This document shows, piece after piece, positions 1-8,162 of a DNA stretch of 28,640 bases; the stretch's first letter is position 1; each line of letters begins with the position of its first letter. Below the pieces are notes generated by a model. It searched no databases and was not told the DNA's origin. It saw nothing but the letters and a program-made list of their open reading frames with translations. The DNA lies in assembly GCA_023391815.1 (NCBI GenBank), contig JAEWAF010000020.1:1-28640 (forward strand). Direction: 5' to 3'. The position numbers and the translations under genes were made by a program. This DNA is from Pseudomonadota bacterium. GTDB lineage: Bacteria > Pseudomonadota > Gammaproteobacteria > Steroidobacterales > Steroidobacteraceae.

Positions 1-399
1 GGCTTTCTCCTACCCGGCAACCGGGTCGACATCGTGGCCGCCCGTAAAGTTAACGACCGCGCGACGACCGAGACCATTCTGATGAATATTCATGTGCTCG
101 CCGTAGATCAAACGTCGACGCAGGACAAGAACGAGCCAGTCGTGGTGCGTGCCGTCACACTGGAGATGACGCCACAAGAAGCGGAGGTGCTGGTACGCGC
201 TCGCGAAGAAGGTCGCATTCAGCTCACATTGCGCAACCCAAGCGACGACCTTCGTCCCCAGCTGGCAGCCACTCCCGAACCGCCTCCACCGGCACCTGTT
301 GCCAAGCCGATACGCCGCGCGGCACCGCCGCGCCCCACGGCACCGAGCGTGACGATCATCCGCGGCACGCTGGTCGACAGTGGCGAGACCAGCACTTGA
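1..399 (+). CDS. cpaB: Flp pilus assembly protein CpaB/RcpC, 3' end only
   Basis: The reading frame is open from base 1, so the gene begins outside the window; the visible 132 residues are the C-terminal part. The first residues read GFLLPGNRVDIVAARKV, matching the 'PGxRVDV' strand of the SAF-like RcpC/CpaB domain, followed by an MNIHVLAVDQ strand and a T-P-Q-E-A-E helix typical of the CpaB C-terminus. The last 50 residues are rich in proline and alanine and probably form a disordered tail. CpaB is a periplasmic Tad component thought to help stabilise or modify the secretin pore. It sits 55 bases before the secretin gene, in the usual cpaB-cpaC order. An internal ATG at 34 is not the true start because homology continues upstream of it. 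Confidence 0.85.
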   Translation, partial: GFLLPGNRVDIVAARKVNDRATTETILMNIHVLAVDQTSTQDKNEPVVVRAVTLEMTPQEAEVLVRAREEGRIQLTLRNPSDDLRPQLAATPEPPPPAPVAKPIRRAAPPRPTAPSVTIIRGTLVDSGETST

Positions 400-454
400 A
401 TGACCACCGGTTGAACCTGCCACACACTTATTCACAGGACAGACCTTCCTATAT

Positions 455-2008
455 ATGCGTCAATCAAGTTCGACATCGACTGCGTGCGCACTGCTCATCG
501 GGCTAGCCGTCGCGGCAGTATCGATTGCGGCACCGGCGCAGGATGCCGGCGAACAGGTGATCCGCGCCACTCGCAGCACCACATTCTCCGTGCCGATCTA
601 CAAGAGCCGCATCGTAGATCTGCCCGGTCCCGTCAAACGCGTTTCCATCGGTAACCCGGACATCGCCGACGTGCTTCTGCTAGGCGACGACGGCTTATAT
701 GTCCTGGGCAAGGACCTCGGCGCGACCAATGTGATGTTGTGGGATCGCGAGGACCGGCTGGTGGCAGCGCTCAACATCACCGTCACGCACGATCTGGACA
801 GCTTGAAGAAGCAAATATCGACAGTATTGCCGGGCGAAAGCGTGGAGATGTGGAGTGCACAACGGAACATCGTACTCTCGGGCCAGGTCTCGAGCACTGC
901 GAAGATGGACGCGGCACTACAAGTCGCGAGGGGTTATCTGGAACAGATGGCGACGGCCAAAGACAAAATCATGTTCAAACAGCAGGCATCCGGCGGCGGC
1001 GAAGCGCCGGATCAGAAGTCCGGCCAAATCATCAACCTGATGACGGTTGGCGGCGCGCACCAAGTTATGTTGCAGGTCAGGATCGCGGAGGTGAATCGTG
1101 AAGCGATCCGCAACCTCAATGCGCAATTCAGCGCGCTTCAGAACACCGGCAAATGGGTCGTAGGCGGCGTCAACGGGGGCGCGACCTTCCCCGATGCCCT
1201 CTTCCAGCCCGGCAACCTCCGAGTGCCGGTGTTCGGCAACGGCACCAACGCCGGTGGCAATCCAATCGGCCCCGTGTTCGACGAGTTCGCACCGAACACG
1301 CCGACCATCAACAGCACCGGATTGTTCGCGAGCTTTCTGAGCAATGACTTTCTGGCCAACGTGGTGCTGGATGCTTATCAGACCCGGGGCCTCGCGAAGA
1401 TTCTCGCCGAGCCGACGTTGACGACGCTCTCGGGACAGGACGCGCAGTTCTTATCGGGCGGAAGCTTTCCAATTCCGGTGTCGCAAGACAACGGCTCGAT
1501 CAGCATCGAGTTCAAGGATTTCGGTGTGAAGCTGTCGTTTCAGCCACTCATTCTCGATCGCGCGCGCATCAACCTCAAGCTCAACGTCAGCGTCAGCGAA
1601 CTGGCCAACAGCAACTCCGTATCTCTGCGACCCATCGGGACTACTGCTGTATTCACGATACCGTCGCTCACCGAGCGACGGGCCGCGTCGACAGTTGAGT
1701 TGAGCGACGGTCAGACGATCGGCATCGCGGGCCTGATGAACGAGAACATGCGCTCGGCGATCAACAAATTTCCGGGGCTCGGCGACATTCCCATCCTCGG
1801 TTATCTGTTCCGCAGCCAGAGTTACCAGAAAGGCGAAACCGAGCTGGTGATTCTGGTCACGCCGCATCTGGCCAAGCCGATCCCGCCGTCGCAGATCAAA
1901 TTGCCGACCGACGCGGTCGCGGACCCGACCAGTGCTCAGTTCTTCCTCGAAGGAAAAATCGAGGGCACCAAGCCTTCGGTCCCGGCCTCCGGTTCGCCGA
2001 GCAAGTGA
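455..2008 (+). CDS. cpaC: Tad/Flp pilus outer-membrane secretin CpaC/RcpA
   Basis: This 517-residue protein forms the outer-membrane channel through which the Flp pilus leaves the cell. It has a Sec signal peptide (residues about 1-29, ending near APAQD), then the pilus-type secretin N-domain with the 'IGNPDIADV' motif (about residues 66-74). A BON-like domain with 'VLSGQVSS' follows, and the C-terminal secretin domain carries the 'GLAKILAEPTL', 'FLSGGSFPIPV' and 'FPGLGDIPILGYLFRS' signatures. The length is normal for RcpA/CpaC (about 450-550). The tail after residue 480 is short and polar. ATG at 455 is preceded only by a distant AGGA, so initiation may depend on the upstream gene. It is followed by a small lipoprotein gene, as in many gammaproteobacterial Tad loci. 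Confidence 0.93.
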   Translation: MRQSSSTSTACALLIGLAVAAVSIAAPAQDAGEQVIRATRSTTFSVPIYKSRIVDLPGPVKRVSIGNPDIADVLLLGDDGLYVLGKDLGATNVMLWDREDRLVAALNITVTHDLDSLKKQISTVLPGESVEMWSAQRNIVLSGQVSSTAKMDAALQVARGYLEQMATAKDKIMFKQQASGGGEAPDQKSGQIINLMTVGGAHQVMLQVRIAEVNREAIRNLNAQFSALQNTGKWVVGGVNGGATFPDALFQPGNLRVPVFGNGTNAGGNPIGPVFDEFAPNTPTINSTGLFASFLSNDFLANVVLDAYQTRGLAKILAEPTLTTLSGQDAQFLSGGSFPIPVSQDNGSISIEFKDFGVKLSFQPLILDRARINLKLNVSVSELANSNSVSLRPIGTTAVFTIPSLTERRAASTVELSDGQTIGIAGLMNENMRSAINKFPGLGDIPILGYLFRSQSYQKGETELVILVTPHLAKPIPPSQIKLPTDAVADPTSAQFFLEGKIEGTKPSVPASGSPSK

Positions 2009-2040
2009 ACACCAGATCGCCAATAGATCAGGAATAAGCC

Positions 2041-2319
2041 ATGAATAATGCAAAGACTCTCGCCATTGGCATCGGCACCGTCGTGATCGCAGGCTGTGCC
2101 GACACACCCATCGCCGATGCAGACTACGGCAGCTCGTACAGTCAGATGCTCCAGGCCCAGACCTTCGATCCCGTCGCGGCCAGCAATCCTCCGGCGCTTG
2201 CCCCCGAGATGACAGATGCCGCGCGACTGGAAAACGCGATCGAGATCTATCGCAAGGATGTCGCCAAGGGCAGCACCGAAGTGAAACGACCCATCGTGTT
2301 CGAAGTCGGCACCAACTAA
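2041..2319 (+). CDS. small lipoprotein of the Tad locus (CpaD/RcpB position)
   Basis: A 92-residue protein with a lipoprotein signal peptide: a short polar start, a hydrophobic core, and the lipobox VIAGC with the acylated cysteine at residue 19. The mature part is short, polar and without further membrane segments; it contains 'DYGSSYSQMLQAQTFDP', a block that resembles the 'Q-T-x-D-P' segment seen in Tad-locus lipoproteins and in CpaD-like proteins. It has an AGGA ribosome site seven bases before ATG. Its place between the secretin and the TadG-like gene suggests a pilotin or secretin-stabilising role (the job of RcpB/CpaD/TadD-type lipoproteins), but it is far shorter than CpaD (about 200 residues). 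The function is inferred from position only. Confidence 0.75.
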   Translation: MNNAKTLAIGIGTVVIAGCADTPIADADYGSSYSQMLQAQTFDPVAASNPPALAPEMTDAARLENAIEIYRKDVAKGSTEVKRPIVFEVGTN

Positions 2320-2354
2320 TCACACCGTTGGCCCATCTGTCAGAGAGGCAGCGT

Positions 2355-3626
2355 ATGAAGTCGCTCAACTCACGCGATACACAACGAGGCGCGGTGGCGG
2401 TCCTGATCGCGATTGCAATGGGCGCATTAGTACTTACAGCGGGTCTGGCGCTTGATATGGGTCACGCCTTTCTGAACAAGACGCGCTTGCAGAACACCGT
2501 CGATGCAGCTGCCCTCGCAGCGGCCAAAACACTCGACGACACAGGGAACACAGCTCTGGCAACCGCTGAAGCATTGCAAGCCTTTGGCATCAATGCGTCG
2601 GCAACTGGCAATCGTGAGGTGGCAACCGCCTACGGTAGCGGCAGCGGAAGCATCCGCGTAGCCGTCGAGTATTCGGCAACACTACCCCCATTCACCACAG
2701 GAGCTCCAGGGGGTCCATATGTTCGCGTGCGGGCGACGGGTTTTGTAATGCCAGCATGGCTGGTGCGCGTTGGCGGCATCTTCCAGAAAACCGTCGCGGC
2801 CGCTGCAGTCGCGGGGCCACGCACCCTCAACAGTGGCAGCACGGTCTGCAATGTCGCTCCAATGATGGTCTGTGGCGATCCCGCCGTGCCGAACATGTGG
2901 GGCTACACCCTAAACTCACCAGTGGTGTTGAAGAAATCGACACCCGGTGGCCAGTCAGGAGTCGGCCCCGGCAATTTCCAACTGATTCAGGTTGGCGGCT
3001 CCGGCGCGTCAGTCGTTCGCGAGAACATGGCAGGCAGTTACAACGCATGCATCACGGGGGGGAGCACGATCGAAACTGAGACGGGTAACGAAGCCGGTCC
3101 GGTCGCACAAGGCCTCAACACGCGCTTCGGCCAATACGACGGTCCGATGCATGGCACTGAGGCGCAGTACCCGCCTGATGTCATCGTCGACGCGCAGAAC
3201 CCGGCATTGCGCGCGGTGCAGTCAGGGAACACTTTCAATGTCTACCAGGGCAACACCCAGATCACGGCTGCAAACATCAATCAGCTGTACAACTATCAGC
3301 GCTACACGGCCGATCTGGCGAACCCGGGTACCTACGACTATCAGCCGCTCAACGAAGGCGGCATCGGCGCATTCGAGCGCCGCGTGCTTGCGGTCCCGGT
3401 TGGCAACTGTACCGGCACCACCAACGGCCAGGGCTCGGTGCCGCTGCTCGGCTTCGCCTGTTTCTTCCTGCTCCAGCCCGCCGAACAGCAAGGCAACGAC
3501 TCATTCGTGTACGGGCAATTCATCTCGGATTGTTCCGTCAATGGCAGGCCCGGACCCAACCCCGTGGCAGGCAACGGACTCCACATCATTCAACTATATA
3601 ACGATCCAAACAGTAGCGACTCATGA
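2355..3626 (+). CDS. TadG-like Flp pilus assembly protein
   Basis: A 423-residue protein with an N-terminal pseudopilin-like segment: 'QRGAVAVLIAIAMGALVLTAGLALDMGHAF' (about residues 12-41), the typical TadE/TadG-like N-terminal helix, followed by 'KTRLQNTVDAAALAAAKTL'. The long C-terminal part is periplasmic, contains several cysteines (for example CNVAPMMVC) and is rich in Gly, Asn and Gln. TadG proteins sit in the inner membrane and are needed for Flp pilus assembly, perhaps anchoring the fibre. I chose ATG at 2355 because a purine-rich AGAGAGG stands about 6 bases before it; an in-frame TTG at 2328 would add nine residues with no better support. Its TGA overlaps the ATG of the next gene (ATGA). 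Confidence 0.87.
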   Translation: MKSLNSRDTQRGAVAVLIAIAMGALVLTAGLALDMGHAFLNKTRLQNTVDAAALAAAKTLDDTGNTALATAEALQAFGINASATGNREVATAYGSGSGSIRVAVEYSATLPPFTTGAPGGPYVRVRATGFVMPAWLVRVGGIFQKTVAAAAVAGPRTLNSGSTVCNVAPMMVCGDPAVPNMWGYTLNSPVVLKKSTPGGQSGVGPGNFQLIQVGGSGASVVRENMAGSYNACITGGSTIETETGNEAGPVAQGLNTRFGQYDGPMHGTEAQYPPDVIVDAQNPALRAVQSGNTFNVYQGNTQITAANINQLYNYQRYTADLANPGTYDYQPLNEGGIGAFERRVLAVPVGNCTGTTNGQGSVPLLGFACFFLLQPAEQQGNDSFVYGQFISDCSVNGRPGPNPVAGNGLHIIQLYNDPNSSDS

Positions 3627-4105
3627 ACGCGCACATAAACATGCATAACCCGCGCAGTCGTTTTCACCAGCAATGTGGCGTAGCTACGATCGAGTTCGCA
3701 ATCTGCGCGCCCGTCCTGTTCCTCCTGATGTTTGCAACGGCCGAGGTCGGCCGCGCCATGCTCCAGTACAACACTCTCGTGAAAGCTGTGCGTGATGGTG
3801 CGCGCTATGTAGCGACCAATGCCGAAGTCGGCAGCACCAGAGTCGTGAACATCGACGCCACGAAACGCGACCAGACACGCAATTTGGTCGTCACAGGAAA
3901 CGTCGCCGGTACGGGCACAGCGCTCCTGCCAGGTCTGACGGTGAACAATGTCGCAGTCACGGACGTAGGAAACGGGTTCATACAGGTGGCGGCGACCTAC
4001 ACGTACGTTCCCATGGTCGGCGCAAGGCTGCCGACGTTCGGCTTCGGCCCTCCGATCAACCTGTCCGTCACGCTTCCTGCCACGGTCGTCATGAGGGCCC
4101 TTTGA
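3623..4105 (+). CDS. tadE: TadE-type pseudopilin (first copy)
   Basis: A 160-residue protein with the TadE signature: 'CGVATIEFAICAPVLFLLMFATAEVGRAML' gives the prepilin-like Gly/Val, the Glu five residues into the helix and the conserved helix end, followed by 'NTLVKAVRDGARYVA'. TadE and TadF are pseudopilins matured by the Tad prepilin peptidase and required for pilus assembly. The start at 3623 overlaps the previous gene by four bases (ATGA), which supports it; an in-frame ATG at 3641 is a shorter alternative. The C-terminal half is a beta-rich periplasmic domain. The stop overlaps the next ATG by one base (TGATG). Confidence 0.88.
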   Translation: MNAHINMHNPRSRFHQQCGVATIEFAICAPVLFLLMFATAEVGRAMLQYNTLVKAVRDGARYVATNAEVGSTRVVNIDATKRDQTRNLVVTGNVAGTGTALLPGLTVNNVAVTDVGNGFIQVAATYTYVPMVGARLPTFGFGPPINLSVTLPATVVMRAL

Positions 4106-4596
4106 TGCGTCGTCTACAACAAGGCGTAACGTGCGTCGAATTCGCCATCGTCGGGTCCGTGCTCTTCATGGTGATGTTCGGCGTAATCGAATTCGGCCGC
4201 GCGCTGTTCGTAGCCAATGCGCTCGTGGAGAGCACCAGACGCGGCGCGCGGGTCGCAGCCATCTGTCCAGTCGGCGATTCAAGACCGGCGCAAGTTGCCA
4301 TTTTCGACGAGGGCAGTGGGCGCAGCTTGGTGGCCCAAGATCTTACCCCGGCCAATGTGGTCGTTGAATATCTCAACCAAGCCGGCTCTCCCCTGCCAAA
4401 CCCGTCCGGCAGCTACGCTCAAATTCAGTACGTGCGGGTGCGCATCGTGAACTACTCGATGCAATTGCTGATCCCTTTTGTCATGCCCCGATTGCGGATG
4501 CCTGCGTTCACCGCGACGCTGCCAGTCGAGAGCCTCGGCTATTCGCCCACGCGACAGCAATTTCTCGCTTGCCAGCCGGGACAAGGTGAAGCATGA
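4105..4596 (+). CDS. TadE-type pseudopilin (second copy, TadF position)
   Basis: A 163-residue paralogue of the gene before it, with 'QQGVTCVEFAIVGSVLFMVMFGVIEFGRALF' and then 'NALVESTRRGARVAAICPV'. This is a TadE-like pseudopilin helix with the conserved Glu and Gly-Arg. It probably fills the TadF slot of the locus: a second inner-membrane pseudopilin that works together with TadE. ATG at 4105 shares its A with the TGA of the upstream gene; the TTG one codon earlier is less likely. The end overlaps the cpaE start by four bases. The carboxyl part (about residues 55-163) contains 'PSGSYAQIQYVRVRIVNY', a periplasmic beta domain. Confidence 0.86.
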   Translation: MRRLQQGVTCVEFAIVGSVLFMVMFGVIEFGRALFVANALVESTRRGARVAAICPVGDSRPAQVAIFDEGSGRSLVAQDLTPANVVVEYLNQAGSPLPNPSGSYAQIQYVRVRIVNYSMQLLIPFVMPRLRMPAFTATLPVESLGYSPTRQQFLACQPGQGEA

Positions 4597-5786
4597 CCCA
4601 TTCGCTCAACATCCTGCTCGTCGGCCGCCGCAAGGACGTCCTCGACCATCTCGAGCAAACGCTGGTGGCGGCGGATTTCGCCCCCAAGCGCCAATACAAC
4701 AGCAACGGGCATGTGAACCCGCTGCACGATGTGAATACCCTGCCCGATCTGATTATCCTGCATTTGAGTCATTTGTGGCGCGAGGAACTGGAAGCCATTG
4801 CCGCCATCGCCCCGGAGCGCAGACCCACGTTGATCGTCGTCGGTCCGGCGAGCGACATGAACGTGATGCGCCTCGCCATGCAAGCGGGCGCGCGGGATTT
4901 CGTTCTGGACCCACTCAACAAAGCGGAGCTGCTGCAAGCGATTCAACGAGCGCACGAGGAGCATCGTCGGCCGATGCCGGTGACGGCGGGTCGGATTTCC
5001 GTGTTCATGAATGCCAAGGGCGGTTGTGGCGCGACCATGCTCGCCTGCAATGTCGCGCACGTGCTTGCGGCCAGATCGAAACAGCGGACCGCGCTGCTCG
5101 ATCTCGATCTGCAATTCGGCGCAGCGCCGCTGTATCTGGACCTGTATCCCAAGCGAGGCATCGCGCAGGCGATGGAGAACCTGACGTATCTCGACGAAGT
5201 CGCGTTGGATGGCTACTTCGCCAAGCACGCCTCGGGACTGAATGTTCTGAGTCATGCCGCGGATGAGCCATTGGCGCCAGTGACGATCTCTGTTACCGGC
5301 GTCAAGCAACTCATGGACGTAACACTCCGCAGCCATGAGCACATCATCGTCGACATGCCCCGCTGCGTGGACGCCGTCACGACGGCGGTCATGGAGCGAG
5401 CGAATCAGATCGTCATCGTCCTTCAGCAGTCCGTCACCGCCGTCCGCGACGCGACCCGGCTCATGCAGTGGCTGCGATCGGATATCGGTGTCGCCAAGGA
5501 TCAGCTCTGCGTCGTGATCAATCGTCACGACAAGAGCTCGGAAGTCACGGTGGAGGACATTCAGAAGACGCTTGCCTGCAACCCTCCGACGCTGGTCCCG
5601 AATGACTTCAAAACAGTTTCCGAGTGCATCAACAGCGGCACCGCCCTGCTCGACTACGCTGGCAATGCCGCCATCACGCGCGCGGTGATGACTTTGGAAA
5701 CGCGGTTGGGCGGCAGCTCCGCTCAGCCGCGCTCGGGCGTTATCGCGCGCACCTTCTCCAGCCTGATTTCCGGGAGATCCCGATGA
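4593..5786 (+). CDS. cpaE: Tad pilus localisation ATPase CpaE/TadZ
   Basis: A 397-residue MinD/ParA-like protein that places the Tad machine in the cell. Residues 1-125 form a receiver-like fold; where a true receiver carries its phosphorylated Asp ('DLIIL-D-L') this protein has His57, so the domain is probably not phosphorylated. This is the atypical receiver of CpaE/TadZ. The ATPase part has the deviant Walker A 'NAKGGCGAT' at residues 140-148, with signature Lys142 but Ala in place of the second Lys, as is common in CpaE. It continues with 'ALLDLDLQFG' and 'HIIVDMPR'. It overlaps both neighbours by ATGA and lies directly before the secretion ATPase. Confidence 0.9.
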   Translation: MTHSLNILLVGRRKDVLDHLEQTLVAADFAPKRQYNSNGHVNPLHDVNTLPDLIILHLSHLWREELEAIAAIAPERRPTLIVVGPASDMNVMRLAMQAGARDFVLDPLNKAELLQAIQRAHEEHRRPMPVTAGRISVFMNAKGGCGATMLACNVAHVLAARSKQRTALLDLDLQFGAAPLYLDLYPKRGIAQAMENLTYLDEVALDGYFAKHASGLNVLSHAADEPLAPVTISVTGVKQLMDVTLRSHEHIIVDMPRCVDAVTTAVMERANQIVIVLQQSVTAVRDATRLMQWLRSDIGVAKDQLCVVINRHDKSSEVTVEDIQKTLACNPPTLVPNDFKTVSECINSGTALLDYAGNAAITRAVMTLETRLGGSSAQPRSGVIARTFSSLISGRSR

Positions 5787-7162
5787 GCTCAGACTTGAAT
5801 CTGGCCGCGGCCAGGCGCCCCGCTACCGGCGGCGAAGGCATCGACGCTGCCGATGATCGAATGCAACCGCTGTCGCCGGCCGAGCGCGAATGGAAAGAAA
5901 TCACCTATCAGCGCTTGCTCAAGGTGCTGGACCTGTCCTTGCTGGGAGGTGTCGAAGATAAGGATGCCCGCCGCCAGATTCGCGAGGTCTGCGAGAATCT
6001 CATCGCCGAAGAGCGCGCACCGCTCAGCCTGGTCTCGCGCCAACGCATCATTCGTCGGATCGAGGATGAAGTGCTCGGACTCGGACCGCTCGAACCGCTG
6101 CTCGCGGACAAGACTGTTTCGGACATTCTCGTGAACGGGGCACGCCAGGTGTATGTCGAGCGTCGGGGCAAGCTCGAGCTCACCAACATCACCTTCACGA
6201 ACGACTCGCATTTGCTGAACATCATCGACCGCATCGTATCCGCCGTCGGCCGTCGCATCGATGAGTCCTCTCCCATGGTGGATGCTCGTCTCAAGGACGG
6301 CTCGCGCGTCAACGCCATCATTCCGCCGCTGGCCATCGACGGCCCGACGCTCTCGATCCGGCGCTTTGCCGTGGAGTTGTTGACGATCGACGATCTCATC
6401 AAGCTCGGCAGCCTCACGCCGGCCATCGCGCAGGTCATGAACGCGATCGTCAAGACACGGCTGAACGTGGTCGTTTCCGGCGGTACGGGTGCCGGCAAGA
6501 CCACGCTGCTCAACTTGATGTCGGGCTTCATTCCGGATACCGATCGGATCGTCACCATCGAAGACTCGGCGGAACTGCAGTTACAACAGCCGCATGTCGT
6601 CAGATTGGAAACGCGCCCACCGAACATCGAGGGCCGTGGCGCGGTCACTCAGCGCGATCTGGTCAGAAACAGCTTGCGTATGCGTCCGGACCGGATCGTG
6701 CTCGGCGAAGTGCGCGGTGGCGAGGCGCTCGATATGTTGCAGGCGATGAACACGGGTCACGATGGCTCGCTCACCACCATTCACGCCAACACGCCGCGTG
6801 ATGCGCTCGGCCGTATCGAGAACATGGTATCCATGACTGGCATCAGTTTCCCGACCAAGGCGTTGCGCTCGCAGATCGCTTCGGCCATCGACGTCGTCAT
6901 CCAGGTCGAACGCATGGAAGACGGACGCCGTCGCGTCGTCAGCCTGCAGGAGATCAACGGCATGGAGGGCGACATCATCACGTCGACCGAGCTGTTCTCG
7001 TTCGAGCGTCGCGGCGTCGATGCACAAGGCAACGTGCTCGGCGAGCTGAAGCCCACCGGGATCGTGCCCGCCTTCGTGCGCGAGGTGCATGCGCGTGGCA
7101 TCGAGCTGCCCATCGATCTGTTCAGAGCCGATGGCACCGCACCTTCCTTCATGCGCAGATAA
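5783..7162 (+). CDS. cpaF: Tad pilus secretion ATPase CpaF/TadA
   Basis: A 459-residue type II/IV secretion ATPase that powers Flp pilus extension (and in some Tad systems retraction) from the cytoplasmic face. Walker A 'GGTGAGKTT' lies at residues 233-241 (Lys239), the Walker B region 'RIVLGE' at 304-309, and 'TGHDGSLTTIHAN' carries the conserved His box. The N-terminal part has 'LGLGPLEPLLADKTVSDILVNG', the classic CpaF entry motif. The frame stays open far upstream of 5783, but ATG 5783 overlaps the cpaE stop (ATGA) and gives the standard CpaF length, so I use it. The first 35 residues are poorly conserved and polar. Followed after 17 bases by tadB. Confidence 0.95.
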   Translation: MSSDLNLAAARRPATGGEGIDAADDRMQPLSPAEREWKEITYQRLLKVLDLSLLGGVEDKDARRQIREVCENLIAEERAPLSLVSRQRIIRRIEDEVLGLGPLEPLLADKTVSDILVNGARQVYVERRGKLELTNITFTNDSHLLNIIDRIVSAVGRRIDESSPMVDARLKDGSRVNAIIPPLAIDGPTLSIRRFAVELLTIDDLIKLGSLTPAIAQVMNAIVKTRLNVVVSGGTGAGKTTLLNLMSGFIPDTDRIVTIEDSAELQLQQPHVVRLETRPPNIEGRGAVTQRDLVRNSLRMRPDRIVLGEVRGGEALDMLQAMNTGHDGSLTTIHANTPRDALGRIENMVSMTGISFPTKALRSQIASAIDVVIQVERMEDGRRRVVSLQEINGMEGDIITSTELFSFERRGVDAQGNVLGELKPTGIVPAFVREVHARGIELPIDLFRADGTAPSFMRR

Positions 7163-7179
7163 CGCCCGGAGAGCAAGCT

Positions 7180-8154
7180 ATGACCAACGGCATCTGGCTG
7201 TTCGTTCTGCTGGTGTTCTTCACCGTCGTACTGCTGTTGCAGGGAACGATCGTCCCGGCTTTCAGCGAATCCCGGAAAATGAGCAAGCGCATCCAGGTAC
7301 GGCTGCAACGGCTGGCCGATGCATCGGGCGGGCCGGAGTTCAACTCACTGCTTCGTGACAAGTATCTGCGCGATCTCTCCTCCGCCGAGCGTACGCTTGA
7401 ATCCCTGCCCGGCATGGAACGCCTCGCGCGCATCCTCGAACAAGCGGGTCGAGACACGCCGGCTTATCGCGTCGTGCTGCTCGCGACGTGCTTGTCGATC
7501 GGCGGGCTGCTCGCGGGATGGGCGATGTCGCGCTGGTGGCCGATCGCGCTCGCCGGCGGATTCGCCGGGTTCGCTTTGCCCTTTGTCGTCGTGCTACGTC
7601 AACGAGCCAAGCGACTGGCCCGGTTCGAAGAACAGATGCCGGACGCCATCGATATGATTCAACGCGCCCTGAAGGCGGGGCATCCCTTCGGCCATTGTTT
7701 GAAACTCGTGGCCGAAGACATGGACGAACCCATCTCACGCGAGTTCGAGCTGACGTTCGCCGATCTCAGCTACGGTAACGACCCGCGTCGTGCGCTGTTC
7801 GGGCTGTTGCAGCGGGTTCCCAGCGTCTCGGTAACGGCATTGATCACCGCTGTGATCGTGCAGCGTGAGGCCGGCGGCAATCTGGCCGAGAACCTCGCGA
7901 AGATCAGCGGCGTGATTCGCGGCCGGTTCCGTTTCCAACGACGCGTAAAAACCCTGTCTGCGGAAGGCCGGCTCTCGGGTTGGATCCTCTCGCTGACTCC
8001 ACTGGTGTTGTTTGCAATCCTGTGGATGTTGCATCCGGAATACTTGGGGCACCTCACTCAACATCCCAAAGGTCCGACGTTGATCACTTGTGCGGTCGTG
8101 ATGGGCTCGATCGGCATTCTTTGGATCCGTCGGCTCGTCCGCATCGAAGTCTAG
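7180..8154 (+). CDS. tadB: Tad inner-membrane platform protein TadB
   Basis: A 324-residue membrane protein with a type II secretion F domain. Hydrophobic segments lie at residues about 4-23, 88-110, 112-130 and two at the C-terminus (about 270-292 and 300-320). The cytoplasmic part contains 'ARFEEQMPDAIDMIQRALKAGHPF', the conserved TadB/GspF helical motif. TadB pairs with TadC to form the GspF-like platform that couples the CpaF motor to the pilus. The ATG has a GGAGA ribosome site about seven bases upstream. The stop TAG overlaps the AGGAG ribosome site of the next gene. Confidence 0.92.
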   Translation: MTNGIWLFVLLVFFTVVLLLQGTIVPAFSESRKMSKRIQVRLQRLADASGGPEFNSLLRDKYLRDLSSAERTLESLPGMERLARILEQAGRDTPAYRVVLLATCLSIGGLLAGWAMSRWWPIALAGGFAGFALPFVVVLRQRAKRLARFEEQMPDAIDMIQRALKAGHPFGHCLKLVAEDMDEPISREFELTFADLSYGNDPRRALFGLLQRVPSVSVTALITAVIVQREAGGNLAENLAKISGVIRGRFRFQRRVKTLSAEGRLSGWILSLTPLVLFAILWMLHPEYLGHLTQHPKGPTLITCAVVMGSIGILWIRRLVRIEV

Positions 8155-8162
8155 GAGCTCCC

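Noticed and set aside
1451..2368. Open frame of 305 codons on the minus strand
   Set aside because: Antisense to the secretin and lipoprotein genes, low-information Arg/Ser-rich translation.
7980..8162. Upstream extension of the tadC frame
   Set aside because: It lies inside tadB; GTG 8163 with AGGAG is the better start.
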